A stretch of 64,000 nucleotides of DNA from Arthrobacter oryzae (GCF_030812315.1 NZ_JAUSSM010000003.1:372001-436000), one strand, 5' to 3'. Numbered from the stretch's first letter, positions 54,514 through 63,623 are shown. Translations and numbers: made by a program. Notes: generated from the sequence alone by a model not told the origin.

Positions 54514-54867
54514 CCAGCCGGACCCCGATGGGCTCCGCGGAATCGCGGGGCCAGCCGGGCCGCGGGCTCCGCGGCAGTGGCGGCTTCGCAAGTCCACCAC
54601 TGTTACGCACGGAGGGGCCCGGCTGTCAATGTTGACTTGGTTCAGCCAAAGTAGAAAACTGAAACTGGTGCCGAACCGCGAAACCCCCGGGCTTCAACAT
54701 TTAGCCGCCTAGAGCGGCCTACCGCCGAGAGGCGTATCCGGTTCGGCACCACTTTTATGCCCGGATACATCTGCCGGTAAAGTAGTCCCCATGTGCGGGT
54801 CAACGTCAAGTCACATGGCCCAGGGGCCACATTCCATGCCTTCGCCTTCCCACACCGGAACCCGAAG
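54514..54867 (+). other. Gene-free stretch with stem-loop and structured element
   Basis: This 354-bp spacer holds a perfect 7-bp stem-loop GCCGCGG-GCT-CCGCGGC (54559-54575), a likely terminator for the preceding gene. A TTGACT hexamer (54632-54637) follows that could be a -35, then the structured element at 54667-54750. The remainder leads into DUF47 and shows no reading frame of its own. Confidence 0.55.
54667..54750 (+). ncRNA. Candidate structured RNA or leader element upstream of DUF47-PiT
   Basis: A 12-bp outer stem GGTGCCGAACCG (54667-54678) / CGGTTCGGCACC (54739-54750) encloses two small hairpins. These are GCCGC/GCGGC (54704-54718) and CGCC-GAGA-GGCG (54723-54734), the latter capped by a GNRA-type tetraloop only on the plus strand. 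ACTTTTAT follows. The triplet ACT flanks both ends. It may be an RNA with a multi-way junction, a leader of the DUF47-phosphate transporter operon, or a small inverted-repeat element. It matches no family I can name. Confidence 0.45.
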
Positions 54868-55485
54868 GTGAAGCTCCGACTCTTCCCGCAGGAGCCCGCA
54901 GGGCTGCACCTGCTTTCGCAGATGGCCCGTCAGATTGTCGTCGCCACCGGAACGCTGGCTGAAATCCTCGGCGTCCCGGCCACGGAGCACAACCGCCTTG
55001 TTGAAGACATGCACGATCACGAGGCCAAGTCCGCTGAGCTGCAGTTCGCGCTGCTGACGCACATGCGCACCAGCTTTGTGAATCCCCTGCCCCGCGAGGA
55101 CATGTATGCCTTGTCCCGCTACCTCAACGACGCCATGGAGAAGCTGGACGCCGCCGCGGAACTGGTTGCCCTGTACAAGATCGAACGGTTTTCCAAACGC
55201 GCCGCGGACCAGCTGGAGATCATCGCCCGGCAGGCGGAACTCACGGTGGATGCCATGCGCAGGCTGAACAACCTGGACGATCTGGAGGACTACTGGATCG
55301 AGATCCTGCGCCTCGCCAAGCGCGCCGAGCGGACGCACCGCGTGTGGGTGGCGGACATGCTCAAGGACATGAAGGGCGCCCAGTATGCCCGGAACAGGGA
55401 CATCGCCAACCAGCTGGTGGATGTCACCAAGGACATGCGGCGCATTGCCACCCAGGTAGGCAGCATCATCGTCAAGGAATCCTGA
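54868..55485 (+). CDS. DUF47 (PhoU-like) phosphate transport regulator
   Basis: A 205-residue helical PhoU-like protein of the DUF47/YkaA family. It begins VKLRLFPQEPAGLHLLSQMARQIVVATGTLAEILG at a GTG start, with EDMHDHEAKSAELQ and the helical repeat ending VTKDMRRIATQVGSII. DUF47 proteins are typically encoded just before PiT phosphate permeases and are thought to regulate them. Here the PiT gene starts one base after the stop. I chose GTG 54868 because the upstream 25 codons are not family-like. Confidence 0.9.
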   Translation: MKLRLFPQEPAGLHLLSQMARQIVVATGTLAEILGVPATEHNRLVEDMHDHEAKSAELQFALLTHMRTSFVNPLPREDMYALSRYLNDAMEKLDAAAELVALYKIERFSKRAADQLEIIARQAELTVDAMRRLNNLDDLEDYWIEILRLAKRAERTHRVWVADMLKDMKGAQYARNRDIANQLVDVTKDMRRIATQVGSIIVKES

Positions 55486-55486
55486 C

Positions 55487-56503
55487 GTGACCCTGTTCTT
55501 CTTCGCCGCAGTTGTGGCGGTGACTGCGGGGTTTACCTTCCTGAACGGCTTCAGGGACGCGTCAACGTCCGTCGCGCTGGCCGTGCGGACCCGGGCGCTG
55601 ACACCCACTGTTGCTGTCCTGCTGGCCGCCCTTTTCAACTTCGTGGGCGCGTCGCTCAGCGCGGCCCTTGCACTGCAGGTCAGCAGAAGCTGGATCTCCC
55701 TGCCCGACGGAGAAAACGGCCTGTCCATCCTCGTCGCCGGCCTGCTCAGCGCCGTTCTGTGGGGCATTTACACCTGGTGGCGCGGCATTCCGTCCTCGTC
55801 CACGCACGCCCTGGTGGGCGGGCTGGCCGGAGCCGGGCTGGCCAGCGTGCTTGTGGGCGGCAATTACGTCGGCGGCGTCAACAACTCCCTGCTGTTCCAG
55901 GTCGCGCTGCCCCTGCTGGTGTCCCCCGTGATCGCGTTTGTGGGCGCGTACCTTCTGGTGTGGCCGGCCACCTGGGCCGCGCGCTATACGCCGCCCAACG
56001 TGGTGAACAGCCGCTCGCGCCGGAGCCAGGCCATCGCCGCCGGTGCGGTGGCGTTCGGCCACGGCCTGCAGGACGGCCAGCGGACCAGCGCGGTACTGCT
56101 CCTGGCGCTTCTCGCCTCGGGGCTGTCCGACGGCGCCTCCATGCCGGTGTGGGTGGCACTCCTCACGGCCACGATGCTGACCGCCGGCACCCTGGCCGGA
56201 GGCTGGCGCATTTCCTACACCATCGGGTACAAGCTCACCCGGATCGATCCGCTCCGCGGCTTCGTGGCGCAGCTGTACAGCTCGGTCATCCTGCTGCTGG
56301 GCGCGATCGGGCTGCATTGGCCGGTGTCCACCACGCACACGGTCACGGCCGCCGTGCTGGGCGCCGGGAGCAACCAGGGATTCCCGGTGACCAACCGGAG
56401 GCTGGTGATCAGGATCCTGGCCTTCTGGGTCTTCACGCCGGTCGTCACGGCGGCAGCGGCCTTTGTGCTGGAACTATCGCTCTCGCCGCTGGCGGACCTT
56501 TAA
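55487..56503 (+). CDS. Inorganic phosphate transporter, PiT family
   Basis: A 338-residue membrane protein with about ten hydrophobic segments. It carries the duplicated PiT signatures: NGFRDASTSVALAVRTRA near the N-terminus and AFGHGLQDGQRTSAVLLL in the middle. It mediates low-affinity, proton-coupled uptake of metal-phosphate. The GTG start is one base after the DUF47 stop. It converges on the high-affinity pst operon, with a compound hairpin between. Confidence 0.93.
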   Translation: MTLFFFAAVVAVTAGFTFLNGFRDASTSVALAVRTRALTPTVAVLLAALFNFVGASLSAALALQVSRSWISLPDGENGLSILVAGLLSAVLWGIYTWWRGIPSSSTHALVGGLAGAGLASVLVGGNYVGGVNNSLLFQVALPLLVSPVIAFVGAYLLVWPATWAARYTPPNVVNSRSRRSQAIAAGAVAFGHGLQDGQRTSAVLLLALLASGLSDGASMPVWVALLTATMLTAGTLAGGWRISYTIGYKLTRIDPLRGFVAQLYSSVILLLGAIGLHWPVSTTHTVTAAVLGAGSNQGFPVTNRRLVIRILAFWVFTPVVTAAAAFVLELSLSPLADL

Positions 56504-56507
56504 CGCA

Positions 56508-56569
56508 GCATCGGTTGCTCCACAGGTGCCGTTTTGAGGTGCCAAAACGGCGGTTACGGAGCAACCGAT
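56508..56569. terminator. Compound hairpin terminator between pit and pstB
   Basis: The outer 13-bp stem CATCGGTTGCTCC/GGAGCAACCGATG (56508-56520, 56557-56569) contains an inner 9-bp hairpin GCCGTTTTG/CAAAACGGC (56527-56550). Both stems are perfect. It sits in the short space between convergent genes and can terminate both. Confidence 0.82.
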
Positions 56570-56593
56570 GAGGGAAGGGGCCTTACGGGGCCT

Positions 56594-57373
56594 TTATCCG
56601 AAGCGGCCGGAGACGTAGTCTTCCGTGGCCTTCTGGGTGGGGTTGCTGAAGATGGTGTGCGTCTCGCCCACCTCGATCAGCTTGCCCGGCTTGCCGGTTC
56701 CGGCGATGTTGAAGAACGCGGTCCGGTCGGAGACACGCGCTGCCTGCTGCATGTTGTGGGTGACGATGACCACCGTGTACTGGTCCTTGAGGTCGTTGAT
56801 GAGGTCCTCAATGGCCAGGGTGGAGATCGGGTCCAGTGCCGAGCAGGGCTCGTCCATCAGGATGACCTGCGGCTCCACGGCGATGGCGCGGGCAATGCAC
56901 AGGCGCTGCTGCTGGCCGCCGGAGAGTCCGGATCCCGGCTTGGCAAGGCGGTCCTTCACTTCGTTCCAGAGGTTGGCGCCCTGCAGGGAGCGCTCCACGA
57001 GCGCGTCAGCCTCGCCCTTGGACATCTTCTGGTTGTTCAGCTTCACGCCGGCCAGCACGTTGTCACGGATGGACATGGTGGGGAACGGGTTGGGCCGCTG
57101 GAACACCATGCCGATCTGCGAGCGTACGGTCACGGGATCAACGCCGGGGCCGTAGAGGTTGTCGCCGTCCAGCAGCACTTCGCCTTCCACGCGGGCGCCC
57201 GGAATCACTTCGTGCATGCGGTTCAGCGTGCGCAGGAAAGTGGACTTTCCGCAACCGGACGGGCCGATGAATGCCGTGACGGACTTGGCCTCGATGTTGA
57301 TGTTGACGTCCTCAACGGCCAGGAACTTGCCGTAGTAGACGTTCAAATCCTTGACGTCGATGCGCTTAGACAT
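56594..57373 (-). CDS. pstB: Phosphate ABC transporter ATP-binding protein PstB
   Basis: A 259-residue ATPase. It has Walker [11 protein letters not shown]-loop FQRPNPFP, signature LSGGQQQRL, Walker [14 protein letters not shown] and the His switch [20 protein letters not shown] is the PstB-type opening. It energises high-affinity phosphate import with PstS, PstC and PstA. It follows pstA by 45 bp. Confidence 0.97.
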   Translation of the reverse strand: MSKRIDVKDLNVYYGKFLAVEDVNINIEAKSVTAFIGPSGCGKSTFLRTLNRMHEVIPGARVEGEVLLDGDNLYGPGVDPVTVRSQIGMVFQRPNPFPTMSIRDNVLAGVKLNNQKMSKGEADALVERSLQGANLWNEVKDRLAKPGSGLSGGQQQRLCIARAIAVEPQVILMDEPCSALDPISTLAIEDLINDLKDQYTVVIVTHNMQQAARVSDRTAFFNIAGTGKPGKLIEVGETHTIFSNPTQKATEDYVSGRFG

Positions 57374-57418
57374 GGTATTCCTTCATTTGCTGGATACGAA
57401 TTGAATTGTACCGGCGGA

Positions 57419-58531
57419 CTAGCGGCCGGTCTTGGGTGCAAAGGTCCTGGCAATCAGCCGTGCGCCGAGGTTCAGCAGCATGACCAGGATGATCAGCACC
57501 AGCGCGGCACCCCAGGCCCGCTGCGAGGACGGATCCGGGTTTGACGGCGATGTGGGGTTCAGGATCTGGGTGTAGATGAACGTGGGTAGCGAGGCCATCC
57601 AGCCGCTGAAGACGTTGCTGTTGATGCTGGTGGCGAAGCCCGCGGTCACCAGGATCGGAGCGGTTTCGCCGATTACGCGGGCAATAGCCAGGGTGACGCC
57701 GGACGCGATGCCGGAGATCGCCGTCGGGATGACCACCTTGAGGATGGTCCGCCATTTGCGGACACCCAGGGCGTACGCTGCCTCGCGGAGCTCGTTGGGC
57801 ACGATCTTGAGCATTTCCTCGCTGGATCGCACCACCACCGGGATCATCAGGACGGAAAGCGCGACGGCGGCAACGGCCCCCGTTTTGGTGCCCGGTCCCA
57901 CAACGGCGAAGAAGAAGGCGGCGGCGAACAGGCCGGCGACGATCGACGGAATACCCGTCATGACGTCCACGAAGAATGTGATCGCCCGGGCCAGCGTGCG
58001 GTCCTCGCCGTATTCGACGAGGTAGACGGCGGTCAGCAGGCCCACCGGCACGGAGATGACCGTGGCCAGCAGGGTGATCTGGATGGTACCCAGAAGGGCG
58101 TGGTAGATGCCGCCGATAACGGGCGCACCCTCTTCAACGCTCTTGTTGTCGAAGGCGCCGGTGACGCCGTTCATGGAGGTGGTGAGGAAGCCGGGGTCCA
58201 GGAGCCCGGGAAGCCCGTTGACCAGGACGGTCCAGATCACCGAGATCAGCGGCAGCAGGGCCACCAGGAAGGACCCGACCACCAGGCAGGTGGCCAGTTT
58301 GTCCTTGGCCTTGCGCCCGCCTTCCGCAGCGGCGCTCCAGCCCACGAGGCCGGCCGTGAACAGGATGGCGGAGACAATGCCCCAGCCGAACGCGTTGAAG
58401 CCGATGAGGGCCAGGATGGCCGCGCCGATGACCAGGGCGAGACCCAGGACCACGTACGGGGCGAACTTGGGCAGCTGGCCCTTGGTGAGCGCGGAACGCT
58501 TGCGGACCGGAGGAGTGAGGGTGGAGGTCAT
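57419..58531 (-). CDS. pstA: Phosphate ABC transporter permease PstA
   Basis: A 370-residue permease, longer than the ~290 usual because of an extra hydrophobic N-terminal region (about residues 25-110). The core has the EAA loop ELREAAYALGVRKWRTILKVVIPTA and IGETAPILVTAG near the end. Its ATG is directly adjacent to the pstC stop with no spacer. Confidence 0.95.
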   Translation of the reverse strand: MTSTLTPPVRKRSALTKGQLPKFAPYVVLGLALVIGAAILALIGFNAFGWGIVSAILFTAGLVGWSAAAEGGRKAKDKLATCLVVGSFLVALLPLISVIWTVLVNGLPGLLDPGFLTTSMNGVTGAFDNKSVEEGAPVIGGIYHALLGTIQITLLATVISVPVGLLTAVYLVEYGEDRTLARAITFFVDVMTGIPSIVAGLFAAAFFFAVVGPGTKTGAVAAVALSVLMIPVVVRSSEEMLKIVPNELREAAYALGVRKWRTILKVVIPTAISGIASGVTLAIARVIGETAPILVTAGFATSINSNVFSGWMASLPTFIYTQILNPTSPSNPDPSSQRAWGAALVLIILVMLLNLGARLIARTFAPKTGR

Positions 58532-59464
58532 TTAGTTGGCTCCCGAGAATTCTTTGTGCCGGCTGATGATCCAGCGGGCAATCATGTTGACGCCCAGCGT
58601 GATGACGAACAGGACCAGGCCCGCCGCGATCAGCGTGCTCACCTTCAGGCCGCTGGCCTCCGGGAAGTTCAGGGCGATTTCAGCGGCGATGGTCTGGTTG
58701 CCGGACTGGATCAGGCTGGCGGTGAGGGCGCCGGAGGAGAGCACCAGGGCCACGGCCATGGTTTCGCCGAGGGCGCGGCCGAGGCCCAGCATCACGGCGC
58801 TCACAATGCCGGGGCGTGCGAACGGGAGGACCGCCATCTTGATCATTTCCCAGCGGGTGGCGCCAAGAGCCAGCGCGGCTTCCTCGTGCAGCTTGGGGGT
58901 CTGCAGGAAGATTTCGCGGCTCAGGGAGGTGATGATGGGAAGGACCATCACGGACAGCACGATTCCGGCGGTGAGGATGGTCTTGCCCGTGGCGGACGCA
59001 GGTCCCTGGAAAATGGGCAGCCAGCCCATGTTCGCGGCCAGCCATTCGTAGGCCGGGGAGATTTCCTTGGCCAGGAACGCGGCACCCCACGCGCCGTAGA
59101 CCACCGAGGGAATCGCGGCCAGGAGGTCGATCACGTAGCCCAGGCCGGACGCGAGGCCGCGCGGAGCGAAGTGCGAGATGAAGAGCGCGACTCCGATGGC
59201 GACGGGCGTGGCAATGACCAGGGCAATAACGGCAGCGATCAGGGTACCGATGACGATCGGCCAAATGTAGGCGAAGAAACCCTCGCCACCCTGGATCTGG
59301 TCCGGGGAGGCCACCAGGGCCGGGATCGCCTGGATTACCAGGAACAGGGCAACGCCAAAGAGCACGGCAAGGATCAGGCACCCTGCGGCCAGGGCGGCTC
59401 CGGAAAAGACTTTGTCACCGGCGCGCCCTGCGCCCCGGGACTGTGTCAGGGAGGTGGTGGTCAC
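58532..59464 (-). CDS. pstC: Phosphate ABC transporter permease PstC
   Basis: A 310-residue permease with six hydrophobic segments, an EAA loop in KLHEEAALALGATRWEMIKMAVLPFA and the GLGRALGETMAVALVL signature. It partners with PstA to form the phosphate channel. It is separated from pstS by 196 bp containing a strong hairpin. Confidence 0.95.
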   Translation of the reverse strand: MTTTSLTQSRGAGRAGDKVFSGAALAAGCLILAVLFGVALFLVIQAIPALVASPDQIQGGEGFFAYIWPIVIGTLIAAVIALVIATPVAIGVALFISHFAPRGLASGLGYVIDLLAAIPSVVYGAWGAAFLAKEISPAYEWLAANMGWLPIFQGPASATGKTILTAGIVLSVMVLPIITSLSREIFLQTPKLHEEAALALGATRWEMIKMAVLPFARPGIVSAVMLGLGRALGETMAVALVLSSGALTASLIQSGNQTIAAEIALNFPEASGLKVSTLIAAGLVLFVITLGVNMIARWIISRHKEFSGAN

Positions 59465-59557
59465 AAACGATCCTCTGGGTTCGGATAGAACCGACTGCCG
59501 TGACCGGACCGATCCGGTGTCAGCAGCGGCGAAACTGGTTGTACTTCGGACAAACGC

Positions 59558-59616
59558 CCAAGTTCCCTGCCCCGCCGGACGGTCTGTGACCGTCCCGTCC
59601 GGGACAGGGAACTTGG
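59558..59616 (-). terminator. Intercistronic hairpin between pstS and pstC
   Basis: Arms CCAAGTTCCCTG (59558-59569) and CAGGGAACTTGG (59605-59616) pair perfectly over 12 bp. Further inner pairing is possible via CCGGAC/GTCCGG (59575-59580, 59597-59602). It can attenuate read-through or protect the 3' end of the pstS transcript, giving more PstS than PstCAB. Confidence 0.75.
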
Positions 59617-59660
59617 CTCAGGCTCGTGTTTCCACTATGCCTTGCTGTGCTGCGAATCCC

Positions 59661-60782
59661 CTAGGACTTGACCTTGATGGTCTCGATGGCCTTGGCAGCC
59701 TTCTCCTGGAGGTCCTTGGAGAGCGGAGCCGACTTTGCGGCGTCTGCTGCAGCCTGCTGGCCGGCGTCGGACACTACGTAGGTCTCGAAAGCCTTCACCA
59801 GGTCAACGGTTTCCTGGGTGGCATACGAGGAGCAGACAACGTGGAAGGAGACCAGGACAACCGGGTAGGCGCCTTCGATGGTGGTCTTGCGGTCCAGCTT
59901 GATGGACAGGTCGTTGGCGGAACGGCCCTCTACCGGCTTGCCGGCATCGACAGCCTTGGCTGCGGCCTCGGCCGAGATCTTGGTGAAGGTTTCGCCCACC
60001 TTGATCTGCGCGATCCCAAGCTTGCCGCTGACAGCCGAATCATCGGCGTACGTGACGGCACCCGGGGTGTCCGTGACGGTCTTGACCACACCGGAGGTGC
60101 CCTTGGCGTTCTCACCCTTCAGCGAGGCGGGCCATACGCCCGAAGCCTTGTCGGTCCAGGCTTCCGGAGCGGCGGCGGCCAGGTACTCGGTGAAGTTGGT
60201 GGTGGTGCCGGAGTCGTCAGAGCGGTTCACCGGAGTGACCTTGAGGTCCGGAAGCGTAACTTCAGGGTTCATGGCCGCGATTGCGGGATCGTTCCAGTTG
60301 GCGATCTCACCGCGGAAGATCTTGGCCACGGTGGCGGCGTCAAGCTTCAGTTCCTTGACATCCGGGAGGTTGAAGGCAATGGCGATCGGGGAGATGTAGA
60401 CCGGGATGTTGACGGCACCTTCGGGGCCGCAGGTTTCCTTGGACGATGCGAACTCTTCGTCCTTGAGGAAAGCATCGGAGCCGCCGAACTGTGCGGAGCC
60501 GTCCAGCAGGGCCTTGCGGCCTGCACCGGAACCGTCGGGCGAGTACTGGACGTTGGCGCCCTGGTTCGCGGACGCGAAGTTGGTCTTCCACACATCCATG
60601 GCTGCGCCCTGGGCGGACGAACCGATGCCGGTCAGCGTGCCGGTGACGTTGGCTCCCGTGGCAGACGGAGCGCCGGTCTGTGCCGTGTTCGTGGCGTTGT
60701 CGGAACCACAGGCGGTGAGCGCGAGTGCGCCGGCTGCGATGACAGCGATAGCCGCGTGGCGGCCGAAGCGGAGTGCCTTCAC
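59661..60782 (-). CDS. pstS: Phosphate-binding lipoprotein PstS
   Basis: A 373-residue phosphate-binding protein. The signal peptide ends in the lipobox LTAC (C25). The mature part has GIGSSAQGAAMDVW and the phosphate-contacting SDDSGTTTNFTEYL region. It captures phosphate outside the membrane for PstCAB. It is first in the pst operon; 122-143 bp upstream lies a pair of contiguous 11-nt repeats like actinobacterial PHO boxes. Confidence 0.96.
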   Translation of the reverse strand: MKALRFGRHAAIAVIAAGALALTACGSDNATNTAQTGAPSATGANVTGTLTGIGSSAQGAAMDVWKTNFASANQGANVQYSPDGSGAGRKALLDGSAQFGGSDAFLKDEEFASSKETCGPEGAVNIPVYISPIAIAFNLPDVKELKLDAATVAKIFRGEIANWNDPAIAAMNPEVTLPDLKVTPVNRSDDSGTTTNFTEYLAAAAPEAWTDKASGVWPASLKGENAKGTSGVVKTVTDTPGAVTYADDSAVSGKLGIAQIKVGETFTKISAEAAAKAVDAGKPVEGRSANDLSIKLDRKTTIEGAYPVVLVSFHVVCSSYATQETVDLVKAFETYVVSDAGQQAAADAAKSAPLSKDLQEKAAKAIETIKVKS

Positions 60783-60903
60783 TAGATGTACCCCTTCCAG
60801 GGATTTTCTGATGCGTGCCGGACCGGAGACGTCCGAACAAAAGAAGTTGCGTACTTTTGTACCTCTACTGAAGTTATGGGCCTTAGGTAACGGGATATGT
60901 GGA

Positions 60904-60925
60904 CCAAGATGAACGGACGGTTAAC
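60904..60925 (-). promoter_or_regulatory. PHO-box-like direct repeat upstream of pstS
   Basis: On the minus strand two contiguous 11-mers read GTTAACCGTCC and GTTCATCTTGG. This agrees with the PhoP direct-repeat-unit pattern known from Streptomyces (consensus around GTTCACC). A CATAAC hexamer 24 bp downstream (60879-60874) is a possible -10. PhoP activation of pst under phosphate limitation is inferred. Confidence 0.65.
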
Positions 60926-61017
60926 GACGGCGGGACATCGGCTTACATGTGCAGCGTCACCATTGCGCACATCACATCTCCGGCCGTAGTGCAACGCCAG
61001 TGAATAGACTGGAACGC

Positions 61018-62145
61018 ATGGCCCCCGCGACAGGAATTTCCGCAAGCAGAAGATTCCTCCGAGCCAGGATCCGCACCGGTGTGGTCCGGAGCAGGAACTC
61101 CCTGGTGCCCGCCATCCAGATGACGGTCTGCGCCGTGGGCGCGTACGCGTTCGCCGAATACGTCCTGGGGCATTCCGGCCCGCTCTTCGCCGCCACGTCC
61201 TCACTCATCGCCCTTGGTTTTTCCCGCGATCCGCGGCTGCGCCGGGTCATTGAAGTGGGCCTGGGCTGCACCATCGGCATTGCGGTGGGTGACCTCCTGC
61301 TGCACTGGCTGGGCGCCGGGATTTGGCAGGCCGCCGTCGTACTTTTGTTCTCCATCCTGCTTGCCCGCTTCCTGGACAGCGGCACCATCTTCACCACTCA
61401 GCTCGGCCTGCAGTCCCTGCTGGTGGTACTGTTGCCGGCTCCGGCCGGCGGCCCCTTCACGCGGAGCCTGGATGCCGTGGTGGGCGGGATCTTCGCACTG
61501 CTCGTCACCATCCTTGTGCCCAAGGATCCCCGGCGGGAACCGCGGAAGGACGTGCAGAAGCTGCTGCACGAGCTCGCCGAGGTGCTGCGTGATTGTTCGT
61601 CAGCCCTGACGAACAGCGATTCCACCGAGGCCTGGCATGCCCTGGTACGCGGCCGGAACTGCCAGCCGCTGGTGGATGCGATGCGCCAGTCCCTCCGGGC
61701 TTCCGGCGAGGTGGCCACGCTCGCCCCCGCCTACCGGCGGCACCGCGACGAAATCGACCGGCTGGAGCAGTCGCTGGATTACATCGACCTCGCGCTCCGC
61801 AACAGCCGCGTTTTCGCCCGCCGCCTGACCAGCGCCATCAACCACGCCGCCCTCTCCGACGAGGCCACGGAAAACATCGCGGAGGTCCTGCAGGAAACCG
61901 CGGCGGCCATCGACGAGCTGTCCCTGGGCCTGGCAGAGATGCACGAAGGCGCCCGCCGGGCCCATCTCCGGACGTCGCGGCTGGAGCTCGCCGAGATCGC
62001 CGGGCGGCTGCATCCGCGGCTGCTGGACGTGCAGCGCCTTGAAGGCGAAACCGTGGTGATGCTGTTCCGCCCGCTGATGGTGGATCTGCTTGAGGCCACC
62101 GGCATGGACTCGAAAGAAGCCCGGGACATCCTCCCGCCGCTGTAG
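61018..62145 (+). CDS. FUSC/aromatic acid exporter family membrane protein
   Basis: A 375-residue protein. The N-terminal half has about five to six hydrophobic segments (TVCAVGAYAFAEYVLG, AATSSLIALGF, TIGIAVGDLLLHWLG, SLLVVLLPAPAG, GGIFALLVTILVP). A long helical cytosolic C-terminal half begins RREPRKDVQKLLHELAEVL. This is the FUSC/ArAE-like arrangement, half the size of the two-domain transporters. The substrate is unknown and transport is inferred. ATG 61018 is preferred, with GGA upstream; the longer frame overlaps the pst promoter area. It is divergent from pstS. Confidence 0.8.
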   Translation: MAPATGISASRRFLRARIRTGVVRSRNSLVPAIQMTVCAVGAYAFAEYVLGHSGPLFAATSSLIALGFSRDPRLRRVIEVGLGCTIGIAVGDLLLHWLGAGIWQAAVVLLFSILLARFLDSGTIFTTQLGLQSLLVVLLPAPAGGPFTRSLDAVVGGIFALLVTILVPKDPRREPRKDVQKLLHELAEVLRDCSSALTNSDSTEAWHALVRGRNCQPLVDAMRQSLRASGEVATLAPAYRRHRDEIDRLEQSLDYIDLALRNSRVFARRLTSAINHAALSDEATENIAEVLQETAAAIDELSLGLAEMHEGARRAHLRTSRLELAEIAGRLHPRLLDVQRLEGETVVMLFRPLMVDLLEATGMDSKEARDILPPL

Positions 62146-62231
62146 CAAGGCACGGTGGTTGAGCTCGTCGAAACCAGATCCCGACAGGCTCGGTCGCCAG
62201 TAGTGTCAGCCTCCCCGGATAGTGTGGAGGA

Positions 62232-63605
62232 ATGGCAACCAAGACTTCCCGGGCGTCCAAAGCCCCGGCCTATAAATGCGCCGAATGCGGCTGGACAACC
62301 GTCAAGTGGGTGGGCCGCTGCGGCGAGTGCCAGGCCTGGGGCACCGTTGAGGAAACCGGCGCCGCCGTTGCGCGCACGACGGCGGCCACGACCGTCCTGG
62401 AGCCGGCCCGCCGGATCGCCGAGGTGGACGCCACCACGGCAGCGTTTTTGCCCACGGGCGTGGACGAGCTGGACCGCGTTTTGGGCGGCGGGCTGGTCCC
62501 GGGCGCCGTCATCCTGCTGGCCGGTGAACCCGGCGTGGGAAAGTCCACCCTGCTCCTGGATGTGGCGGCCAAGTTCGCCCGCACTGCGCAGGACGTCCTC
62601 TACATCACGGGCGAGGAGTCCGCGGCGCAGGTGAAGCTCCGCGCCGAGCGGATAGACGCCGTCGCGGATTCCCTGTACCTCTCGGCGGAAACGGACCTGG
62701 GCCAGGCCCTTGGCCAGGTGGAGAAAATCGAGCCGCGGCTGCTGATTGTGGACTCCGTCCAGACTCTCAGCAGCGCGGATGTGGACGGCAGCGCGGGCGG
62801 CGTTTCACAGGTCCGCGAGGTTGCGGCTTCCATCATTTCCGCGGCCAAACGGCGCAACATGACCACGCTGCTGGTGGGCCATGTGACCAAGGACGGCTCC
62901 ATCGCCGGACCGCGGCTGCTGGAGCATCTGGTGGACGTCGTGTGCCAGTTCGAAGGCGAACGGCATTCCAGGCTGCGGCTGCTGCGTGCGGTGAAGAACC
63001 GGTACGGCCCCACCGACGACGTCGGCTGTTTCGACCTCAACGAGGACGGCATCCTGGGGCTTACGGATCCCAGCGGACTCTTTGTGAGCCGCACCAAGGA
63101 GCCGGTGTCCGGCACGTGCATCACCGTGACCATGGAAGGGCGCCGGCCGCTGCTGGCCGAGGTGCAGTCCCTCCTCGCCGAAAGCCCGAATTCGCAGCCC
63201 CGCCGGGCCACCAGCGGCCTGGACAGTTCACGCGTGTCCATGCTGCTGGCTGTGTTGCAGCAGCGCGCCGGCTGCCTGCTGCACAAGGACGATTCCTACG
63301 TGGCAACAGTGGGGGGCGTGAAGCTCAGCGAACCCGCAACGGACCTGGCCGTTGCGCTGGCGGTGGCCTCGGCCAAGGCGCGGAAGCCGCTGCCCATCCG
63401 GCTGATCGCGTTCGGCGAGGTGGGCCTGGCCGGGGAGGTCCGTCCCGTTCCCGGCATCAACCAACGCATCCAGGAAGCCCACCGGCTGGGCTTCACCCAT
63501 GCCGTGGTCCCGGCCAGCCACAACGGCCCCGGCCCCATCCCGGCCGGCTTCTCCGTCCGGGAAGTGGAACACTTGACGGAGGCGCTGAGCCTACTTATCG
63601 GCTAG
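62232..63605 (+). CDS. radA: DNA repair protein RadA (Sms)
   Basis: A 457-residue RadA. The N-terminal C4 zinc finger uses C16, C19, C30 and C33 (CAECG...CGECQAW). The RecA-like ATPase has Walker A GEPGVGKST (98-106), and the RadA-specific motif appears as KNRYG. A Lon-protease-like C-terminal domain has the conserved GGVKLSEPATDLAVALAVASA. It promotes branch migration during recombinational repair. Its length is standard. Confidence 0.97.
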   Translation: MATKTSRASKAPAYKCAECGWTTVKWVGRCGECQAWGTVEETGAAVARTTAATTVLEPARRIAEVDATTAAFLPTGVDELDRVLGGGLVPGAVILLAGEPGVGKSTLLLDVAAKFARTAQDVLYITGEESAAQVKLRAERIDAVADSLYLSAETDLGQALGQVEKIEPRLLIVDSVQTLSSADVDGSAGGVSQVREVAASIISAAKRRNMTTLLVGHVTKDGSIAGPRLLEHLVDVVCQFEGERHSRLRLLRAVKNRYGPTDDVGCFDLNEDGILGLTDPSGLFVSRTKEPVSGTCITVTMEGRRPLLAEVQSLLAESPNSQPRRATSGLDSSRVSMLLAVLQQRAGCLLHKDDSYVATVGGVKLSEPATDLAVALAVASAKARKPLPIRLIAFGEVGLAGEVRPVPGINQRIQEAHRLGFTHAVVPASHNGPGPIPAGFSVREVEHLTEALSLLIG

Positions 63606-63623
63606 GGGCGGATGGAGCGACGG

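Noticed and set aside
58100..60785. Two plus-strand frames of about 460 codons over the pst genes
   Set aside because: Antisense shadows of pstA, pstC and pstS; composition is Gly/Asp/Gln-rich with no recognisable domain.
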